This document shows, one piece after another, positions 1-8,378 of a DNA stretch of 64,000 bases (positions are counted from its first letter, which is position 1; each line of letters starts with the position of its first letter). Position numbers and translations under genes: made by a program. The stretch is from the NCBI RefSeq assembly GCF_030864005.1, contig NZ_CP132976.1, positions 186,001 through 250,000 of the forward strand, written 5' to 3'. Under the pieces are notes generated by a model. The model was not told the DNA's origin. It made no database searches and saw only the letters and a list, made by a program, of their open reading frames with translations. This DNA is from Achromobacter seleniivolatilans (GTDB taxonomy: Bacteria; Pseudomonadota; Gammaproteobacteria; Burkholderiales; Burkholderiaceae_B).

Positions 1-529
1 GCGTAAAGTCCAGCCGGCGCACGATACGTATGCGTTCGGTGGCAGCGCGATGCACCCGGGAGATCTCTGGGTTGCCCGCAGCGCCCACCAGATCAACATG
101 AAAGCGTTCATCCAGGTCAGCCAGCCATTCGCAATCGGTCGAGCGCGCGCTGGCATCTACCAGCCAGATGTCCGTCAGCGAGCGCAGGGCGCGCAACGGG
201 TCCGGTGATTGCCCAGGCGTGCACAGCGCATGCACGGCGGCCACTTCCAACACGCTGCGCAATTCATAGAAGTGGTCCAGCGTGTTGAAGTCCAGCGGTT
301 TGACCAGCCAGCCATTGCGCTGACGCACTTCCAGATACCCCTCGCGTTCCAGCCGGAACAACGCTTCGCGCACGGGGGTGCGGCTGACTTGCAGGCGGTC
401 GGCGATTTCGGTTTCGGTAAAGCGGTCGCCTGGCGCCAGGCGGAAGTCCAGAATGTCCCGCTTCAGCGCGCCATAGGCCGTATCGGCCAGGGTGCGCGGC
501 ATGTCGATGGCGGTGAAAGCGGTTTCCAT
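1..529 (-). CDS. GntR-family (FadR/FCD branch) transcriptional regulator, 3' part cut by window edge
   Basis: DNA-binding regulator of the GntR superfamily. Only the first 176 residues are present because the gene runs off the left edge. The N-terminal winged helix-turn-helix is clear (VSRTPVREALFRLEREG, about residues 49-65), followed by the start of an all-helical effector domain of the FCD type (ELRSVLEVAAVHAL). The ATG at 529 lies 20 nt after the amidase stop, so this is the last gene of the six-gene minus-strand operon that begins at 4780. FCD regulators usually bind TTGT-N2-ACAA palindromes, and such a site lies just upstream of the operon's first gene (4811-4824). Autoregulation of the operon in response to its imported substrate is therefore likely, but this is inference. 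Confidence 0.88.
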   Translation of the reverse strand, partial: METAFTAIDMPRTLADTAYGALKRDILDFRLAPGDRFTETEIADRLQVSRTPVREALFRLEREGYLEVRQRNGWLVKPLDFNTLDHFYELRSVLEVAAVHALCTPGQSPDPLRALRSLTDIWLVDASARSTDCEWLADLDERFHVDLVGAAGNPEISRVHRAATERIRIVRRLDFT

Positions 530-549
530 AGCTTGGCCTTGGAGTCGAT

Positions 550-1938
550 TCAAAGGGGACGTACACGTGCCGCGCCGGCCTGTTCCAATGCCAACGCCGC
601 GCTCAGACAGTCTGCTTCGCGCCACGGCGCGCCTATCAGTTGCACGCCTAGCGGCAGGTGGCCGTCCTGATCGGTCTCCGGCCAGGTAGGGGCGGTGCAC
701 ACCGGCAGGCCAATGCAGGAGATCGGTTGCGTTAACAGACCCATGCTGGCGCGCGCTGGCAGTTGTTTGCCCGCCAGCGTCAGCCAGTCTGTGCCGATAG
801 GAGTGGCGGATACGGGCGTGGCGGGCGCGATCAGCACGTCGTACTGGGCAAACAGCGCCAGCGCCTCGCGGTAAACGCGATACCGGATGCGTTGCGCCTG
901 CTGCACCCACGCTGCGGGCACCAGGCTGCCTGCAACAAGGCGATCGCGCGAATAGGGCTCGTAGTAGTCGTAATGCGTGACCAGTTTGCGCCTGTGCAAC
1001 GCGCCGCCTTCAGCCGCCGTGATGATGAAGGCAGCAGCCCGCGCCTGCGTCGCGCCAGGCAAGTCCACGATGGCGGTGGCGCCCAGCGCGAGCGCCGCAA
1101 TCTCGACGGCGCGGCGGGCTTGCGGCCCCGCCATCTCAGAGAAATAGCCGCCCAGCACCGCCACGCGAAGTTTTCGTGCGCCGCCAGCCAAGCCCGGCAG
1201 CACGGGTTCCGCGGGCCGCTGCGCGCAAGCGGCATCATCCGCGTCGGGGCCTTGCAAGGCGTCGTACGCCGCAGCCAGATCGCTGGCGCTGGCGGCGAAC
1301 GGACCAAGATGATCCAGACTGCCAACGAAGGGGAATGAGCCGGTGCGGGACAGGCGCCCGAAGGTGGGCTTCAAGCCGAACACGCCGCATAGCGATGCGG
1401 GCACGCGGATCGATCCGTTGGTGTCGGAACCCAGCGTCAGCGGCACCATTCCGCCGGCAACCGCAGCGGCGCTGCCGCCCGACGAGCCGCCCGCAATGCG
1501 GGTCGTGTCATGCGGGTTGTGGCAAGCGCCGTAATGCGTGTTTTCTGTGGTGAAGCCGTAGGCGTGCTCGTCCATGTTCAGCGCGCCCACCAGCACCGCG
1601 CCAGCTTCGCGCATGTGCGTGATCAACCGAGCGTCGCGCAGCGCTGGCGGGTTGGCTGCATTGACGCGCGCGCCCGCTAATGTCACTTCGTCAGTAATGT
1701 CGAACAGATTCTTGACGGCATAGGGCACGCCTGCCAGCGGCGGCAAGGTTTCGCCCCGTGCGTGGCGCGCATCGATGGCCGCGGCTTCCTGACGCGCACG
1801 GGCCTCCGTGATGGCAGTAAAGCAATTCAGGCCGGGATTGCGCTCGCGCACGCGTGCCAGCGTTGCCTCCAGCACCGCCGTGGCGCTGCGCTCGCCGCTG
1901 CGGACCTGGCGGGCGATGTCGTGTGCGGGGCCGCTCAC
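550..1938 (-). CDS. AtzE-family amidohydrolase (amidase signature)
   Basis: Amidase-signature hydrolase of 462 residues, most like the AtzE/HpxY group (1-carboxybiuret hydrolase and relatives). The Ser-cisSer-Lys triad can be read: Lys76 in VKNLFD, the cis-Ser in GGSSGGS (150-156) and nucleophile Ser176 in GSDTNGSIRVP. An Asn stands where most amidases have the first Gly of that motif. The start is GTG and overlaps the stop of the preceding small DUF4089 gene by 4 nt, which indicates translational coupling. In AtzE and GatA-type enzymes the small partner (AtzG/GatC-like) is needed for a stable enzyme. The neighbouring NitT/TauT-type importer suggests a small nitrogenous amide or ureide as substrate; the exact compound cannot be told. 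Confidence 0.88.
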   Translation of the reverse strand: MSGPAHDIARQVRSGERSATAVLEATLARVRERNPGLNCFTAITEARARQEAAAIDARHARGETLPPLAGVPYAVKNLFDITDEVTLAGARVNAANPPALRDARLITHMREAGAVLVGALNMDEHAYGFTTENTHYGACHNPHDTTRIAGGSSGGSAAAVAGGMVPLTLGSDTNGSIRVPASLCGVFGLKPTFGRLSRTGSFPFVGSLDHLGPFAASASDLAAAYDALQGPDADDAACAQRPAEPVLPGLAGGARKLRVAVLGGYFSEMAGPQARRAVEIAALALGATAIVDLPGATQARAAAFIITAAEGGALHRRKLVTHYDYYEPYSRDRLVAGSLVPAAWVQQAQRIRYRVYREALALFAQYDVLIAPATPVSATPIGTDWLTLAGKQLPARASMGLLTQPISCIGLPVCTAPTWPETDQDGHLPLGVQLIGAPWREADCLSAALALEQAGAARVRPL

Positions 1939-2117
1939 GGACGAAACACCAAGGCCGATTCCAGCTCTACCGGCAGCGGCTCATCAACGAAGCTTGCCGC
2001 AATGTCGTGAATGCGCGAGAACTGCTGCACGACCTCTGCTGTAGTGGCCTCGCGCAGCGCGTAGCCCGACAGCGCCAATGCGCTGCGCACATATTGATCG
2101 ATGGTTTCCTGGGTCAT
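1935..2117 (-). CDS. DUF4089 / AtzG-like small subunit of the amidase
   Basis: Small 60-residue protein matching the DUF4089 family, to which AtzG (1-carboxybiuret hydrolase accessory subunit) and HpxX belong. Such proteins resemble GatC and wrap around the large amidase. The visible pattern is a short helical protein with YVRSALALSGYAL near the N-terminus. The ATG has a good Shine-Dalgarno sequence (GGAGAG), and its stop overlaps the GTG of the amidase by 4 nt. The pairing with an AtzE-type amidase is the usual arrangement, so a two-subunit amidohydrolase is expected. The gene lies 44 nt after the ABC ATPase gene. Confidence 0.8.
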   Translation of the reverse strand: MTQETIDQYVRSALALSGYALREATTAEVVQQFSRIHDIAASFVDEPLPVELESALVFRP

Positions 2118-2161
2118 GGCGAACTCTCCGGATAGTCTGATTTGCTGACTTACTCAGTGAA

Positions 2162-2983
2162 TTATTTACGCACTTCTCGCTGGAAGATTTCCAGGCTGAG
2201 TTTCTTCATTTGAATGAAGCTGGGTTCGGACAAGGTGTCCACCGTGCGGGGGCGCGCATCGCCGTAATCCAGAATCTCGGCGACGCGGGTGGGGCGCTTG
2301 GTCAAGAGCAGGATCTGGTCGGCCAGATACACGGCTTCTTCCAGATCATGCGACACCAGCAGCATGGTGGTGCCCGTCTGCAAGAAGACCTCTTGCAGCT
2401 TTTCGCGGATGAACAGCGTCATCTCGAAGTCCAGCGCTGAAAATGGCTCGTCCAGGAACAGCACTTCAGGTCCGGGCGCCAGCGCACGCATGATGGACGC
2501 GGTCTGCTGCTGCCCGCCCGAGAGCTCGTAGGGATAGCGGTTCAAGTCGAACTTGACGTCAAACGACGCCACCAGCTCTTGAACGCGCGCATCCACTTCG
2601 GCCTTGCTGCGGCCTTCCAGACGCAGCGGGTAGGCGATATTGTCGATCGTGCGCAGCCACGGAAACATGGCTTCGCGATAGTTCTGGAACACATAACCGA
2701 TTTTGGTTTGCGCCAGCGATTTGCCATCGAAAAGAATTTCGCCAGCGTCGATGGGAATCAGGCCCGCGATCATGTTGATCAGGGTAGATTTTCCGCAACC
2801 GTTCGGGCCAAACACCGAGACAATCTTGCCTTTGGGTATGTCCAGGTTGAAGTCTTCATACAGGGGCCAGCCCGCAAAATACTTGGTCAGCCCGCGTATC
2901 GTGATGTGCGTGCCCAGCGGGCCGGGTGCAAATGGGGCGACGGCCGGGCCGGGCTCGATGATGGGGTTGATAACGGTGGACAT
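2162..2983 (-). CDS. ABC transporter ATP-binding protein, NitT/TauT family
   Basis: Cytoplasmic ATPase of 273 residues in the SsuB/TauB/NrtD group. Walker A is GPNGCGKST (about 59-67), the signature is LSGGQQQTASIMRA, and Walker B is VLFLDEPFSALD followed by a switch histidine in LLVSHDLEEA. Residues 1-25 are a Pro-rich extension. The gene starts 2 nt from the permease stop and energises import by that permease and the Tat-exported binding protein. The signature reads QQQTAS rather than the more usual QQQR, a small variation. The substrate is unknown; the amidase pair downstream suggests an amide- or urea-containing compound. Confidence 0.93.
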   Translation of the reverse strand: MSTVINPIIEPGPAVAPFAPGPLGTHITIRGLTKYFAGWPLYEDFNLDIPKGKIVSVFGPNGCGKSTLINMIAGLIPIDAGEILFDGKSLAQTKIGYVFQNYREAMFPWLRTIDNIAYPLRLEGRSKAEVDARVQELVASFDVKFDLNRYPYELSGGQQQTASIMRALAPGPEVLFLDEPFSALDFEMTLFIREKLQEVFLQTGTTMLLVSHDLEEAVYLADQILLLTKRPTRVAEILDYGDARPRTVDTLSEPSFIQMKKLSLEIFQREVRK

Positions 2984-3769
2984 TTATCGGCCGCTCCAAT
3001 GGACCATGCGCTTTTCCAGCACGAGAAAAAGGATGTTCAGCACATAACCCAAGGCGCCCGCGGCAAGAATCGCTGCGTACATCTCGCGCACGTTCAGCAC
3101 CTGCTGCGCATTGATGATGCGATTGCCCAGACCGCTGTCCGAACCAATGAACATCTCGGCCACGATCACGATGACCAGCGCCATCGATACGCCGCTGCGC
3201 AGGCCCACAAACGTGGGTTGCAGGCTTTCCCAGATCAACACGTCTTTAAAGATCTGCCAGCGCGACGCGCCCATCACGCGGGCCGCCATCACGCGTTGCT
3301 TGCGCGCGTTGATCACGCCATACGCGCTGTTGAACAGAATCACCAGCACGGCGGCAAAGGCCGCGATGGCGATCTTGTTCATGTCGGTCACGCCGAAAAT
3401 CATCAGAAACAGCGGGATCAGCGCAGAGGAGGGCGTAGACCGGAAAAAATCCACCAGGAACTCGACGCTGCGGTAGGCCTTTTCATTGCTGCCCAACAAC
3501 ACGCCCAAGGGCACGCCAACGACCCCGGCAATGACAAACGCCTGCAAGGTGCGATTGAGCGAGGACAGGAAATCCCACAGCAGCGGGCCTCCAGCCAATC
3601 CTTTTACAAGCGCCACGATGGTGGCGCTGGGCGTGGGCAGCAATACGGGGCTGACCAGTTGCAGGCGCACAACCAGATCCCAGACCACGAACAGCGCCAG
3701 CGGTCCAATCAGCGGCAGAAAGCGCGAGGTGTTGAATTTCGATGGCGGCTTGCTTGTTGCGGCTGTCAT
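2984..3769 (-). CDS. ABC transporter permease, NitT/TauT family
   Basis: Inner-membrane permease of 261 residues (SsuC/TauC type) with about six hydrophobic segments starting with FLPLIGPLALFVVWDLVV. The cytoplasmic EAA loop that contacts the ATPase is visible around AARVMGASRWQIFKDVLIWE. The gene sits 3 nt from the binding-protein stop and abuts the ATPase gene, so the three transporter genes form one transcription unit. It presumably forms a homodimeric channel. Confidence 0.92.
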   Translation of the reverse strand: MTAATSKPPSKFNTSRFLPLIGPLALFVVWDLVVRLQLVSPVLLPTPSATIVALVKGLAGGPLLWDFLSSLNRTLQAFVIAGVVGVPLGVLLGSNEKAYRSVEFLVDFFRSTPSSALIPLFLMIFGVTDMNKIAIAAFAAVLVILFNSAYGVINARKQRVMAARVMGASRWQIFKDVLIWESLQPTFVGLRSGVSMALVIVIVAEMFIGSDSGLGNRIINAQQVLNVREMYAAILAAGALGYVLNILFLVLEKRMVHWSGR

Positions 3770-3772
3770 GGA

Positions 3773-4780
3773 TCAGCCCTTGTAGAGCATGGCGGACACG
3801 TCGACCTTCTGCGCAAAGATGCCCTTGTCGGTGAACAGGTCGAAGAATTTCTGGAAGTACGCGATGTCGCTGGGCGTGAACTCGTTGTAGAGCGTGTAGG
3901 CGGCCAGCGGCACTTCTTCGGTCATGGGGCCTTCGATGGCGGTGTAGCCCTTCATGAAGGGGCGCGCCTCGGCCGGTTTGGTGCGGATCAGTTCGATGCC
4001 GCGCGCATAGGCTGCGATGAATTTCTTGCTTTCTTCCGGATATTTTTTCAGGAAGGCGGTGGTCAGCGATGCCGATCCGCCAAACCACGGCGCCATCGGA
4101 TCACCCAGCACGTACTTGGCGATCACGCCAGTTTCCAGCACGCGAGTGGTGCCGTTCAAACGGCCCACCGTGCCGGTGGGTTCAAGCGTGTAGCACGCAT
4201 CTAACTGGCCGGCGGCAACCGCGGCGACGTGTTGGCTGATTGCCAACTCGACCACGGTTGCCCCGGTTGCGCCGGCGCGCTCCAGCACTGCTTTGGCCAG
4301 CGTGGCGTTCTGGATGCCGGGTCCAGATCCGACCTTTTTCCCCTTGAGGTCTGCTATAGATTTGATGGGACTGTCTTTTGCGACGATGAACTCGTCCAGC
4401 ACGTTTTTGACGTTGCTGGGATTGGAAGCAAAAATCTTAAAGAGGCCGGGCGATGCGATTTCGCCGATGGCCAGGTTGGCGGAACCGGTGCCGTTGGCGC
4501 TGCCATCCGCGCGGCCAGCCAGCATCGCTTCCATGACTTGCTGCGCGCCCGCGAACTTCAGCGGTTCGACATTCAGGCCCGCTTCCTTGAAGTAACCCTT
4601 TTCTACCGCTGCATAGAATGGCAGGCCGGCCGCGACGGGCCAGAAGCCGATACGGATCACCGGGCCCGTTTGCGCGCGAACCAGCGCGGGCGCGGCGATT
4701 ACCGCGGCGCCCAGAGTGGCCCCTTGGATCAGCCGGCGGCGGGTGGCGTTGAAGGCGTAGGGCGCATTGCGGTTGATCAT
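3773..4780 (-). CDS. ABC transporter substrate-binding protein (NMT1/SsuA-like), Tat-exported
   Basis: Periplasmic binding protein of 335 residues. The N-terminus has a twin-arginine signal (TRRRLIQG, then a hydrophobic stretch ending VRAQ), so it is probably exported folded by Tat. The mature part begins with IRIGFWPVAAGLPFYAAVEKGYF, in its usual shorter form IGFWPVAAGLPFY, typical of the NMT1/SsuA fold. ATG at 4780 was chosen over an upstream in-frame start at 4930 because it has an AGGAG ribosome-binding site and the Tat signal follows directly. It is the first gene of the operon and faces the LysR gene at 5067; the intergenic region holds two palindromes (4811-4824 and 4933-4949). Confidence 0.92.
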   Translation of the reverse strand: MINRNAPYAFNATRRRLIQGATLGAAVIAAPALVRAQTGPVIRIGFWPVAAGLPFYAAVEKGYFKEAGLNVEPLKFAGAQQVMEAMLAGRADGSANGTGSANLAIGEIASPGLFKIFASNPSNVKNVLDEFIVAKDSPIKSIADLKGKKVGSGPGIQNATLAKAVLERAGATGATVVELAISQHVAAVAAGQLDACYTLEPTGTVGRLNGTTRVLETGVIAKYVLGDPMAPWFGGSASLTTAFLKKYPEESKKFIAAYARGIELIRTKPAEARPFMKGYTAIEGPMTEEVPLAAYTLYNEFTPSDIAYFQKFFDLFTDKGIFAQKVDVSAMLYKG

Positions 4781-4810
4781 GTGGGCTCCTGGTCTGCTTG
4801 GAAGGTGGGG

Positions 4811-4824
4811 GCTTGTAGACAAGC
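4811..4824. promoter_or_regulatory. Putative GntR (FCD-type) operator GCTTGT-AG-ACAAGC
   Basis: Perfect inverted repeat with 6-bp arms and a 2-bp centre, 30 nt upstream of the binding-protein ATG. The core TTGT-N2-ACAA matches the operator type known for FCD-branch GntR regulators. The regulator encoded at the end of this operon (1-529) is of that branch, so it is the likely ligand. Confidence 0.5.
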
Positions 4825-4932
4825 TTGCATACCAGTCATCAAGCAAAACTCGTGCCAACTTGTTTCCAGGGGCCGCTGCCCTATGACGGGCCTGCCGGCG
4901 GGCTTCGTGCTGGTGCCGCGCATGAACCAATT

Positions 4933-4949
4933 TGGTGCATGACGCACCA
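4933..4949. promoter_or_regulatory. Palindrome TGGTGC-N5-GCACCA in the LysR/ABC divergent region
   Basis: Perfect inverted repeat with 6-bp arms and a 5-bp spacer, placed between the divergent ABC operon and the LysR gene (118 nt before the LysR start). LysR regulators usually bind interrupted palindromes in such positions. Assignment to the LysR protein is inference. Confidence 0.4.
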
Positions 4950-5066
4950 CTGAAGGGGACGCAGCACTGCGCACGGCTGCACCGGGCCCGAAGGCGGTAG
5001 GATGTAGCCGGATCAGGACATGGCGTTCTGTGATCTCAACAAGCGGGCTTGTGGCTCCGGTGCAAT

Positions 5067-5978
5067 ATGAATACGCGTTTTGTTGAAGCTTTTTTGTGGT
5101 CGGCGCGGTTGGGCAGCTTTCGAGCCGCCAGCGACCGCCTCCACATCACTCAGGCCGCCGTGGCCAATCGCATTTCTTCGCTGGAAGAAGACATCGGCGC
5201 GCGTTTATTCGAGCGGGACGCCAAGGAGTTGCGGTTGACGGCCGTCGGCACTCGCCTGCTGGATTATGGCGAACGGCTGCTGGAGATTCGCCAGCAGATC
5301 CTGTCATTGGGTAAAAGCGGCGACGAGGTGTTCGGCCTCGTGCGCATCGGCGCCATCGAAACGGTGGTGCATACCTGGCTGATCGGTTTCCTGACGAACT
5401 TGCGGTCCACCTATCCCGGTATTGAAGTGCAGCTGACCTCCGAAACGACGCGCGCCTTGCATCGGGGGCTGCGTGAAGGCACCTTGGACATCGCCTTGCA
5501 AACGGACCTGATCAGCGACACGGGCATCATCAGCACGGCCTGCCTGCCGATGGAAATGGGTTGGGTCGGACGCGCGGGCGATGAAGAATCGCTGACCGTG
5601 CAGCAACTGCTGAGCGAACCGGTACTGACAATGAGCCCGGGTTCGCAGCCGCACGAGGCGCTGAAAGCCCTGTTCCGCGAAGCCGGCATGCCGCTGGGCA
5701 AGGTGCATTGCGTCAGTTCAATTTCGGCTTTGGCACGGCTGGTGCGCAGCGGCTTTGGCCGGGCGCTGGTGCCGCTGCCCCCTATCTACGAATACGTGGC
5801 ACGCGGGGAAGTGCAGGTGATACGCAGCGATATGTCCGTGCCGCCCCAACTGCTGGTAGTGAGCTATCTGGAAAGCGCGGGTTCGGACGCGATCCGATTG
5901 GTGGCCGAGCTGGCCAGCCGCGCCTCCGATCAATTCACGACGTCCGTGGCAGCGCCGCGTTTCGGCTCTGCGCAATAG
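5067..5978 (+). CDS. LysR-family transcriptional regulator
   Basis: LysR-type regulator of 303 residues. The N-terminal helix-turn-helix is evident (AASDRLHITQAAVANRISSL, about 19-38), followed by the linker helix and a periplasmic-binding-like effector domain (VRIGAIETVVHTWL onward). The start at 5067 fits the family's normal N-terminus; an in-frame start at 5049 adds six residues with no better ribosome-binding site. It is divergent from the ABC/amidase operon and probably controls it or the downstream genes. The operon also has its own GntR regulator, so it may be under dual control. Confidence 0.9.
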   Translation: MNTRFVEAFLWSARLGSFRAASDRLHITQAAVANRISSLEEDIGARLFERDAKELRLTAVGTRLLDYGERLLEIRQQILSLGKSGDEVFGLVRIGAIETVVHTWLIGFLTNLRSTYPGIEVQLTSETTRALHRGLREGTLDIALQTDLISDTGIISTACLPMEMGWVGRAGDEESLTVQQLLSEPVLTMSPGSQPHEALKALFREAGMPLGKVHCVSSISALARLVRSGFGRALVPLPPIYEYVARGEVQVIRSDMSVPPQLLVVSYLESAGSDAIRLVAELASRASDQFTTSVAAPRFGSAQ

Positions 5979-6000
5979 TGTTATCCCTAGGGTGGCTTTC

Positions 6001-6031
6001 AGTAATTCTGTTGCTGCCCGGAAGAATTACT
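6001..6031. repeat. Inverted repeat AGTAATTCT ... AGAATTACT
   Basis: Two perfectly complementary 9-bp arms separated by 13 nt, located 22 nt after the LysR stop and 73 nt before the next start. It could be a hairpin ending the lysR transcript, although no strong T-run follows, or an operator for the gene at 6105. Confidence 0.4.
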
Positions 6032-6104
6032 CGTTTGTCCGCGCACCGCCTGGCGGCTGAAGATTGGGCCTTCCGCAATCGAAGGTTTTTCCGGTCTTCT
6101 GTTT

Positions 6105-6776
6105 ATGAATTCATCTGCCGCTTCTGCTTTGCCTTCCCATGGCCTGTTGTTTGTCGCGTCTGACGTTGACGCTGCCGACGAGCCCGATTTCAACCGCTGG
6201 TACGACCGCGAACACGTGGAAGAACGCGTGCGCATCCCGGGCTTCCTGTCCGGCGCGCGCTACGTGTCGCAAAGCGGCGGGCGAAAGTACCTGGGCCTGT
6301 ACCGTACTGAATCGCTGGACGCCTTCACAACCGCTGATTACCGCGCCGCCTTCGAGCGCCAGACGCCGTGGTCCGTGGCCAATCTGGACCGCATGCGCAA
6401 TCCCATGCGCCGCGTCTGCTCGGTGGAAGCCGTCACGGGCTTTGGCAGCGGCAGCCAGCTGGTGGTGCTGCCTTTGCCGCAAGCAGGGGATGCCCAGGCG
6501 CTGATTGAGCAGGCCCGCGAGCTGGGCGAAAAACTGGCCGACGCCGATGGTTTTGTTCAGTCGTACCTGCTGGTGCCCGACACGACACTGAGCACGCCGC
6601 TTCCGCGCGAGTCCAAAGAGAATCGCACGCTGGACCCATTGTTTGTCGTGGAAGCCAGCACGGTTTCTGCCGCGCGCGCGCTTCGCGAATTGGCGGCATC
6701 GGCCTTTGACCGGAATCCCGCTGACGCCTGGCTGCTTGAGTTGGGCTGGAAGCTGAACGCATCCGATCTGCGCTGA
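6105..6776 (+). CDS. Dimeric alpha/beta-barrel protein (EthD/DUF4286-like)
   Basis: Cytoplasmic protein of 223 residues with no signal peptide. The pattern FNRWYDREHVEERVRIPGF (about 29-47), followed by GARYV and YLGLYR, is typical of EthD/DUF4286-like ferredoxin-fold proteins. A second, more diverged half follows (LVVLPLPQAGDAQAL), suggesting a two-domain barrel. It lies 46 nt before the MFS transporter gene on the same strand and may act with it. No enzymatic function can be assigned. Confidence 0.6.
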   Translation: MNSSAASALPSHGLLFVASDVDAADEPDFNRWYDREHVEERVRIPGFLSGARYVSQSGGRKYLGLYRTESLDAFTTADYRAAFERQTPWSVANLDRMRNPMRRVCSVEAVTGFGSGSQLVVLPLPQAGDAQALIEQARELGEKLADADGFVQSYLLVPDTTLSTPLPRESKENRTLDPLFVVEASTVSAARALRELAASAFDRNPADAWLLELGWKLNASDLR

Positions 6777-6822
6777 TCGCGCAGCGCGGCACCACATCGA
6801 ATAACGAATCAAGGGGAAGCCT

Positions 6823-8142
6823 ATGGCTGAAAATACACTACGTGATCCTGCGGTCTTGAAAACCGCGGCGGCGCCAAACAAGATGCGCAGACTGGCTATG
6901 GCCAGTTCGGTCGGCACCACACTGGAGTGGTACGACTTTACGATCTACAACCTGATGGCGGCGCTGGTATTTAATGCCGTTTTCTTTCCGTCATTTGATC
7001 CGCTGACGGGCACCATCCTGGCCTTCTCGACCTATGCCGTGGGTTATGTGTCGCGGCCGCTGGGCGGTTTTGTTTTCGGCCATCTGGGCGATCGGCTGGG
7101 CCGCAAGTTCGTTCTGGTTGCCACGCTGGTCATCATGGGCATTTCGACCGGTCTGATGGGGCTGTTGCCGACCTACGCATCCTGGGGCGTCTGGGCGCCG
7201 GTGGCGCTGGTCGCACTGCGATTTGTGCAAGGCGTGGCGCTGGGCGGGGAATGGGCGGGCGCTGTGCTGCTGTCGATGGAGCACGGCAAGCCGAATCAGC
7301 GCGGGCGCAATGCGTCGTTCACGCAAGTGGGACCGTCGTGCGGCACGCTGATCGGCACGGGCTTTATCGCCCTGGTGTCGGCGTTCCTCAGCCCGGAAGA
7401 ATTCCAGGCTTGGGGCTGGCGTCTGCCGTTCGTGTCCAGTGTCGCACTGGTGCTGTTTGGCCTGTGGCTGCGCCGTGGCGTGGAAGAAACGCCCGTGTTT
7501 CTGGAAATGGAAGAAAAGCGCGAGACCGCCAGCACGCCCATCAAAGAAGTCCTGGTCCAGCACTGGCGTCAGTTGCTCATCGCGGGCGGTTCGCGCATTG
7601 GCTCTGACGTGCTGTATGCGCTGGTCGTGGTGTTTACGCTGACCTATGTGACAACGGTCTTGCACTTGTCGCGCCCCATGGCGTTGACGGCGACCATGCT
7701 GGGCGCTGCGCTCAACGCATTGGCGGTGCCGTTGTGCGGACATCTGTCGGACAAGATCGGCCGGCGGCCGGTGTATTTGGCGGGGGCGGTGCTGGGCATG
7801 ATCTGGGCCTTTGTCTTTTTCGTGCTGATGGACACGGCGCACCCGATCGCCATCTGCGCGGCTGTCGTGGTGGGGCTGTTGATCCACGCCATGATGTACG
7901 GCCCTCAAGCTGCATTCATTACTGAACAGTTCCCGGGGCGCGTGCGCTATGCCGGATCTTCCCTGGCTTACACGCTGGCCGGTATTGTGGGCGGAGGCTT
8001 TGCGCCGCTGATCATTGCCAGTCTGTACAAGTCCTGGAGTTCTACCCTGGCGATCTCGCTGTATGTGGCGGCGGCGCTGGTGGTGACGGCAATTGCGCTG
8101 TTGGCTGCCAAGGAAACGGCAAAGGCGCCTTTGCAGCGCTGA
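6823..8142 (+). CDS. MFS transporter, metabolite:H+ symporter (MHS) type
   Basis: Inner-membrane transporter of 439 residues with about 12 hydrophobic segments. The N-terminus SSVGTTLEWYDFTIYN and the loop motif GHLGDRLGRK are hallmarks of the MHS group (ShiA, ProP, KgtP, citrate and benzoate transporters). A second-half copy of the loop motif is GHLSDKIGRRPVY. It likely imports an organic acid with protons. It follows the DUF4286-like gene by 46 nt and ends before a strong terminator at 8188. Confidence 0.9.
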   Translation: MAENTLRDPAVLKTAAAPNKMRRLAMASSVGTTLEWYDFTIYNLMAALVFNAVFFPSFDPLTGTILAFSTYAVGYVSRPLGGFVFGHLGDRLGRKFVLVATLVIMGISTGLMGLLPTYASWGVWAPVALVALRFVQGVALGGEWAGAVLLSMEHGKPNQRGRNASFTQVGPSCGTLIGTGFIALVSAFLSPEEFQAWGWRLPFVSSVALVLFGLWLRRGVEETPVFLEMEEKRETASTPIKEVLVQHWRQLLIAGGSRIGSDVLYALVVVFTLTYVTTVLHLSRPMALTATMLGAALNALAVPLCGHLSDKIGRRPVYLAGAVLGMIWAFVFFVLMDTAHPIAICAAVVVGLLIHAMMYGPQAAFITEQFPGRVRYAGSSLAYTLAGIVGGGFAPLIIASLYKSWSSTLAISLYVAAALVVTAIALLAAKETAKAPLQR

Positions 8143-8187
8143 TTAAGGCTGATGGCGCGCAATCGCGCGTTATCAGCACGAGGGCGG

Positions 8188-8212
8188 CCCGGGTTATGAC
8201 CCGGGTTTTTTT
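8188..8212 (+). terminator. Rho-independent terminator after the MFS gene
   Basis: Stem CCCGGGT / ACCCGGG (8188-8194 with 8199-8205), loop TATG, then seven T residues. It separates the MFS unit from the imelysin operon. Confidence 0.85.
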
Positions 8213-8256
8213 CGCCTGTTTTCAGCTGCGCAGGCCCGGGCTGCGTTCAAAAAAAT

Positions 8257-8270
8257 GTCAGGTATCTGAC
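8257..8270. promoter_or_regulatory. Short palindrome GTCAG-GTAT-CTGAC upstream of the imelysin operon
   Basis: Perfect 5-bp inverted repeat with a 4-bp spacer, 108 nt before the imelysin start. A weak promoter-like pair follows (TTGTTT near 8297, CAAAAT near 8315). No convincing Fur box was seen, although homologous clusters elsewhere are iron-related. Confidence 0.3.
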
Positions 8271-8378
8271 TTTGCGCTGAACATCAAACGAAAATTGTTT
8301 ACACTCGCATCCACAAAATTCAAGTCGGAACGGTCCGCCGCGGGGGCGGGAGCCGTTCGAGTTACGGGAGAAAGTGCG

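Noticed and set aside
2579..4204. Long plus-strand frame (541 codons) opposite the ABC transporter genes
   Set aside because: Antisense shadow of three clearly recognised genes; His/Gln/Arg-rich composition typical of high-GC antisense frames.
8196..8378. Upstream extension of the imelysin gene
   Set aside because: It would start inside the terminator hairpin and place the signal peptide in mid-protein.
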